DNA of 64,000 nt from Lithospermum erythrorhizon (lineage: Eukaryota; Streptophyta; Magnoliopsida; Boraginales; Boraginaceae). The position numbers and the translations under genes were made by a program. Under the pieces are notes generated by a model. That model worked only from the letters and a program-made list of their open reading frames with translations, had not been told where the DNA came from and did no database searches. Shown here piece after piece: positions 58,088 to 64,000 of this stretch. Every line of letters begins with the position of its first letter. Position 1 is the stretch's first letter. The stretch lies in NCBI GenBank assembly GCA_019722365.1, contig JADFUC010000501.1, forward strand, positions 372,001 through 436,000, written 5' to 3'.

Positions 58088-59800
58088 TATAGTTTATCAA
58101 AATTAAACGATCGAATGAATTATTTCTTCAACAAGTTGAAGTAGGTTATTTAGTTGTTGGGTGGAATTTTTTTATGGAGGATGTCTAATGAAATTCATGT
58201 ACTTCCCGGATTGAGGAAAGCAAGTCATAGATAGAGAACAAATAATCATAGAAGTGATTTATATTATATCCAAAAGCTCTAAAGACAAGAAAAAGTGTTT
58301 ATGTTGAGGAACAATAATTGCAATCTTAAAGCGAAAAGTTGAATTTCCTATATACGAATGAAAGTAATGTATGTGTACATGGTCTTTTGTGTTGTCTTTG
58401 GCGTTAAGGAATTAAAAATTAAAGTAAAGGTAAAAAATAAAATAAAATAAAAGCCAAATAATCCTGTGTCCATTACTGTGGCAAAGAGAATGAGGGATCA
58501 ACTAATTCGAGTAATAATTTGAACAAAACATACTTCTTTCCTTCTATTTTAAGGAATGCATTGAAAGTGGAAGCTAGTAGGTAATGTGAGAGTATGAATT
58601 AGGATTGACTTTGCCCACAACAAAGTTCTTTAACTCCAGAAAGATATACTGTTACGACCAGGACATCTTTGGTTTTCTTGTAATCTTTTACTCTTGCTGA
58701 TCTCACAAGAAACACCAACATACAGAATTGCCAGAACTTTCATAAACGCCGACCTATTGATCATCGGAAATGCATGATTGACTGGGTTTATCATCATTGA
58801 CTCAAGTCGACTAACGCTGACCGACATCGTACGTCAACATAAAATTAAAATTCATAAACGCTGGGTCCAAAGATACGTGTACGCATACCGAGCATTTTAT
58901 ACTTTGCATAGAAATATACAAATTTCTAAACGTTAGAATATATTTGTTATCATTTTTTGTTCGTAGATTTCTTTCTAGAATACATTTGTACATGTATGTA
59001 TTAAAAAACTTTCAAATAAATTAAAGAAAAAAAAGTTTGCACCATTTGCACCATAAATGTGTTTACACCGTAACAGTGCCTCCTTTTATGAGTTGGTCCA
59101 TGACAACTAGATTAAGTATCAGCCTTCTGCTTCCTAAACATCGTTTCACTTTCGATTTCGATAGTTGTACTTTTAAACTTTGATCGTAGATAGTTTTTAT
59201 TGTGATTGTATATAATACTTGATGAAAACTATATCAATGAAAAATATATTTCAAATTTTTCCATTGATATACTTTTTATCAAATATTATACAATACAAAC
59301 AAATATATTTAAGGTAAAAATTAAAAATATACAACTATCAAAAAATTAAAAATAAATAATCTTTTAGGAACATAGAGAGCACTAGTGATTTAAGTTCTTG
59401 TTTTTAAGGCTTAATATATATTCCTAAACATTATTTTTTAATTGTTATTTAGCATGTTTTTTGTTTCCATTGCATATTAGTATGAGCAAAAAACAAAGTA
59501 CTAAAAAATTATGTTATGAATTATAAAACTAATATAATATTCAAGAAAAATGATTCAGAACCATTATTAATCTTTTGGCACAATAACCAAATCTATGCCA
59601 CGAAGTAATATATACTACTAGTAGTAGACTTATTATTATTTACTGGTGTAGCTGCTGGGCTGGCCAATCACTAAAGTAATAAGCTGAGTACTTTTAAATG
59701 CTGGTTTAATCTTATCAGAGGATCGAAGATTGTTAATATGGTAGATATCCATGTATTATGGATATTTTAACTTAATTACATAGTTTGAAGTGTCAAAATG

Positions 59801-59906
59801 AACAGAGTTATCAAAAGTTCCAAAAGCTAATAAGTTATTTACATAGCAAAACAAACAGAGTTATCAAAAGTTTGGTGTTTCAAAAGCTAATAAGTTATTT
59901 AGATAG
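59801..59906. repeat. 50-bp tandem duplication
   Basis: Copies at 59801-59846 and about 59854-59906 share aacagagttatcaaaagtt, caaaagctaataagttattt and a tag end; the second copy has an extra tggtgttt-like insert. Confidence 0.8.
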
Positions 59907-61673
59907 ATTTTAGTCATCTAAAGTCTCAAGCTTCTGCCTTCACAAATGTTATAACTTTCCATTCCGTGGTTTCATTTATCAAGGCTATCGTGAGTTGTCT
60001 TCGACGACGACAAGGTAAAAACAGGAAGTTAGCTCTAATATTATGAGATTTGGTGATAAGAAGATCAGTTTAATTTATACAGGTATAGGCATGCGAACCT
60101 GGATTGATTGCCATTTGGTTCATTTAGCGTTTCAACGGAAAGAGTGTGTTATTTGTGGTTTTGCCTTTGTCATTCCAATTTCATCGAGTACGCTATGCTA
60201 CAGGTCGCTTTCGATTCATGCTTTTTTCCAGCGGATTAACGCAAAGAACATTAGAAACATTTTGTTTTCTCGAAATCGCCCGGTAGAGTTTTAGGTTATA
60301 AGTTTCTCCCTCACAAGATATCGATATGAGAACGCTTTTCAGATGTCTATTTATTTATTTATTGTTGAAACTAAAACTTAACTACACATAATAAATAATC
60401 AAATAAATGTAAGAAGAAAAGCATAAATGTTGATACCATTTTTCTTAGTTCGCTTATCCGTTCAGGTGTTGTTTGCATGATTCGCTCAAATGCCATTATC
60501 AACCACAACTACTTCTCGAACTAACACTATCCTGTGATCGGCTATAATCAATTGACCTACACATGCAATACTTGGTTACTAAAGAAGCCTAAAAATAAAT
60601 CTATTGTATTTTTATGTTTGGAAATGCAGTTACCTCATGCAGGAGACAACTTTCTTTTCACAAAGCAATATCATAAAGTGATACAAGGATCTACATTTAT
60701 TTCGAGAAACAATTACCACATCCAATGTAAAAGATAACTTTTGTCCAGTCATAAATTTGGAGGAATCCTCTAATCCAATAATCGCCAACCTATAGTTCGG
60801 ATAATATTTATAATAAATTGATTACAAATTATAGCCGAAGTCTGTATTTGTTTATACATACTGCTTTCATTCTCAAGTTCGAGACCGCTGATTTTCGCGG
60901 ATCCGGCTATATACTGCATCTCGAGTATTTTGATATCGACTTTCCTTCTAGTGGGGGCTGCGTGAGCATCGTCATCTCTCGATAAAGATTGAATCTATTT
61001 ACAAATATATAATTACAATTATATTAAGATAAATTCACTTCTGTCGGGCAAAAGTGGATGCATATTAGATTTACAGTACCATGATTTCATATGCATTGCA
61101 GATTCAACCGGAAGATTAATGGCAAATAATGTACCGATTTTGGAGCGAAGTGAAAGAACTGCATAAAAAAAATTAAGAGAAAGCATGTCGTTTATTTATT
61201 TTTCAAGGATAAGGTCGTATGTATCATTTATAAAATAAACTAATGTAACCTCCATATCTAGTGATTTTTAGCCTTCTTGACAAGAGAATAGTATTGTTGT
61301 TTGCTGCTTCGACAAGGAGTGGAGCTATGGTAAATATTATCTCGCGCCATACACTCATCTTTATTGCTTGTAAACTGCAATTTTTTGATGTTCTAAATAT
61401 ACTATGTATATGCATACATATGAAATACATATGTGCCGACCATTACATGAATGATTATCGCCACTGTGTCGATTATTTTGAAATTTTGTAATCAGAGTTA
61501 GGTTAAATCAATAATGATATTTTGGCATAGATCGGCCTTTATGACGACGGCCATGATGTCTGAAAGTAAATTAACTACATGTATTATTTATTTCTTATAT
61601 AGAATAATGTTGTAATTTAAATAAGTAGAAGTATATATTAACATATATATCTGATTGTCAACATACAAGAGAA

Positions 61674-63640
61674 TCAAAATGAGGTCGGACTTCTGAATAT
61701 TATTAAATAAGTACCGAGGTAGTATCTTTCATTCTCTATGTGATTTACTGCACTAAGCCTTCCGGGAGTTGTAATTTCTTTTTTTCTTTTGTTCCACCTC
61801 CCATTTGGAGAAATCTCATACATAATACCTCGAAGTCCTTGCATGTAAGTCAAGTCCCGAAGTTCGATCAAATGCATTGATGCCAAGAATTCAATTAGCA
61901 TTATTCTTCTTAATCTTTCATTCTCAAGCAATTCTTTCCAAATCATTATCATCTTCAAATCGATGGGATCGAAAAATTGTGTGTGTACTTGGAGTTGCAT
62001 GACCGCCGGATATATACTGTAAATGTAGGAACTATAGATTCTCCGTGACCAACCACCAAATAAAACTCATCGCATTTTGGAAAGTCTTCTTATTTCATTC
62101 ACAACTTAACCCCTCATTGTCTTCGAACCAATGCGAAACATAACTTTATCATGCCCCTCATGAATGTATTTGTGGAGATATTTGACTGCCTTGATGTCAC
62201 AACATATTTCAACATTCAAATGACAATTGAATTCGGCTATCAACGGCGGTTATAATGGGTATAACCTATCGATTATTAAGCACATGTCCTCTCGACCTTC
62301 GCTGCTCGTCCGTCAGTTTGCCTGCACAGATAACTTCCTTTTTCGTGTAGTATAATTTTCCAAATCTTTTGGATAATGGTTTTGCATTTCCCATCTCTCT
62401 CATACATACGTTGTTCGATTTGATTTCCACCACGCACTACGCATCATGTAAAGTTTGACTACCAGTCGTGAGTAAATAAGGATCAGTAATCTTATCTGGA
62501 AGCTCTGCACTTACAATTCGATCATATGTTTCTGGACTGAGATACTTGGCTGATTCTTTGAGGATAATTAAAAAATGGGCGTGAGGCAGACCACGCTTTT
62601 GAAATTCGACAACATGAACCATCGATGCATCAAGCCTCCAAATAATTCTCTCGTCATAATTATATCATCAGAATACTTAGTTTTGCTTTTGAATACTGCA
62701 TAAAAAAAAAGATTCCAGTCTGCTTTTGAGCTTTCATTCCTTAAACATTGCTTAACCACTATCCATTGATCAAGAAGCGATAGTCAAAAGACAAGTCTGC
62801 CTGGCCATACTCTTGAACAAGCGCTATCAATCTAAGTTATCTATACCTCATATGTCTCTGGGACCACCAATGAATGAAGAAATATATCCTTGTTCCTATT
62901 TTGCGGCCAATTTGAACTCCATACACCACACTATCCATTATGCCTCGATAATACCCCGTCAGAATCAGTTTTTGATATTTTTGTCATTGACTTAATTTGA
63001 TATAGTTGTCTACTACATATTGTTGAAAGCAATCTTCCAAAAACTCAAAGATACGACCGTCATTTTCTACGTTGCCGTTAATTTATACACATAATATTCC
63101 TAAGAACTCACAGCTTTGGCAAAGGTTTTGTCTAAGATTCTCATCTCGGAAGGAAGAATATAATCTCGAATTCCTTTCGCTGGCTGCTTGATCTGAGGCC
63201 TCGTCGATTTTAGAAATTTAAGTCAATTTTGTAAGTCAAGTTCACATTTAGTTTATCAAAATCGGACAGAAATACTTATGATATAATATGGATAAATTGG
63301 ATCATTTCTATCTTAATGTAATTTGAATTTCTTTTTATCATCAGAATATAGTATAAACACGTAAGCACGAATATATAATAATTTAGAAATATATTTACAT
63401 ATATGTAATGTTACCTTGTCTTTCCTGCTTCAAGTATTTTCCGAATAAGTTATATCAGGAAAGATCCACATGGTTTAGTTTCTGTCTAACCGTACAACCT
63501 ACCCTTGGAATGTTGCCGTGCCACTCTGGTTCTCCATTTGGGAACATGAGAACGTATTGGAGTGGATCATAGCATCCATAGTAATACTTCACTTTCAGGA
63601 TTTCGATCCGAATTTTGTGTATACCCCGATATCTCATGGC
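61674..63640 (-). mobile_element. decayed Helitron (Rep-helicase remnant), minus strand
   Basis: Three broken minus-strand frames recall plant Helitron replicase-helicase protein and come in the right order. About 63455-63637 carries YYYGCYDPLQYVLMFPNGEPE with the usual following WH-NIPR. About 62437-62622 carries VEFQKRGLPHAHFLIILK, which holds the His-x-His of the Rep HUH motif, followed by YDRIVSAELPD. About 61674-62000 carries QFFDPIDL, then GRWNKRKKEI and ENERYYL. Stops and frame changes separate them, so it is not functional. The element may extend beyond the right edge, and the 3' hairpin-CTRR end was not found. Confidence 0.75.
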
Positions 63641-64000
63641 TCAAGAGGGACTCGCTCGCAGCCTCTCATTTCCAACTAGCACGGCAATTTCGTACTTCCG
63701 CCGGGTCTCATATTCTTTTTATCACACTGATTAGATCCGATGACTATACGGTACTCTTTCTATATTTTCAAGTGTTTATACTTGCTCGAGGAAGATTGTA
63801 CAAGGATTAGATTGCATACTCAACCAACTCCTCAACTATCGATATATTTAACCTTGGCAAAGGCCGATAGTCTATTCGCAACTCGGATGCGCAGGATCAT
63901 GTGTTAGAATCGAATACCACCAAGCCTTCGAAATATCCCCGAGGTATAAGATCATCTATATACTAACACCGATGCAAGCATACATGTAGGAGAATATAGA
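63641..64000 (-). other. probable upstream part of the Helitron remnant
   Basis: Minus-strand translation upstream of 63640 has many stops and only faint resemblance to the region preceding the Rep domain. I cannot place an element end here, so the window edge may cut the element. Confidence 0.3.

Larger units (their letters stand above)
56840..61673. other. long intergenic stretch, no gene supported
   Basis: Apart from the glucanase promoter at its left end I see only two small duplications (57983-58087 and 59801-59906) and scattered AT-rich sequence. The short frames on either strand, including 60043-60294 plus, have no convincing homology. Positions 60000-61600 could contain further Helitron debris. 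Confidence 0.35.

Noticed and set aside
60043..60294. Plus-strand frame with FQRKECVICGFAFVI that loosely recalls the helicase end of Helitron proteins
   Set aside because: The clear Rep blocks are on the minus strand, and the resemblance is weak and lacks the NKSQGQ core. It could be a rearranged fragment, but I cannot support it.
61261..61491. Plus-strand frame with IVLLFAASTRSGAMV, vaguely like a helicase motif
   Set aside because: Only a few residues agree, and it is on the opposite strand to the Helitron blocks.
1..64000. CRISPR array, bacterial operon or phage-like defence system
   Set aside because: Intron-rich plant genes, a nuclear tRNA and plant transposons fill the window. The tandem arrays have no uniform repeat-spacer structure.

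Overview
The window is plant nuclear DNA, almost certainly from a eudicot. It is AT-rich, its genes have many introns with GT-AG borders, it has a nuclear-type tRNA-Ile, and every recognisable protein belongs to an angiosperm family. I cannot name the species. The repeats and the many 'actccgta' strings vaguely recall Caryophyllales, but that is only an impression.

Layout: 1-10 kb is gene-poor. It holds a small conserved unknown protein, a glycine-rich secreted protein, a decayed Ty1/copia element and a hAT-like element with its target-site duplication. From 10 to 31 kb come a PLATZ zinc-binding regulator (the only spliced plus-strand gene), a four-EF-hand calmodulin-like protein, a plastid fibrillin (PAP3 type, broken by one extra base in a G run), an AP2/WRINKLED-like transcription factor with the family's 9-nt microexon, and an RCD1/SRO1-type WWE-PARP-RST protein. 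From 31 to 36 kb lie decayed repeats, one tRNA-Ile(AAU) gene and a possible small secreted-peptide gene. From 36 to 57 kb come a bZIP16/68-type G-box factor, phosphomevalonate kinase (with one abnormal splice donor), a USP-domain receptor-like cytoplasmic kinase without a U-box, and a GPI-type beta-1,3-glucanase with an X8 domain. From 57 kb to the end there is no gene I can support, only small duplications and a decayed Helitron on the minus strand.

The genes are independent units. They do share a conserved neighbourhood: from memory, Arabidopsis carries PMK, bZIP68, RCD1, CML17 and PLATZ relatives along chromosome 1, and PAP3, SRO1 and bZIP16 side by side on chromosome 2, so the window looks like the ancestral form of that duplicated segment. 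Functionally the set leans towards stress and redox signalling (RCD1, bZIP16, CML, USP kinase, fibrillin), lipid control (AP2/WRI) and isoprenoid supply (PMK).

The most unusual features are the fibrillin frameshift, the CT-instead-of-GT donor in PMK, five tandem copies of the 5'-leader splice donor of the bZIP gene, a SINE insertion whose empty-site copy lies next to it, and a plastid trnK fragment beside a minisatellite in the probable RCD1 leader intron. I see no operon-like or defence-type new system.
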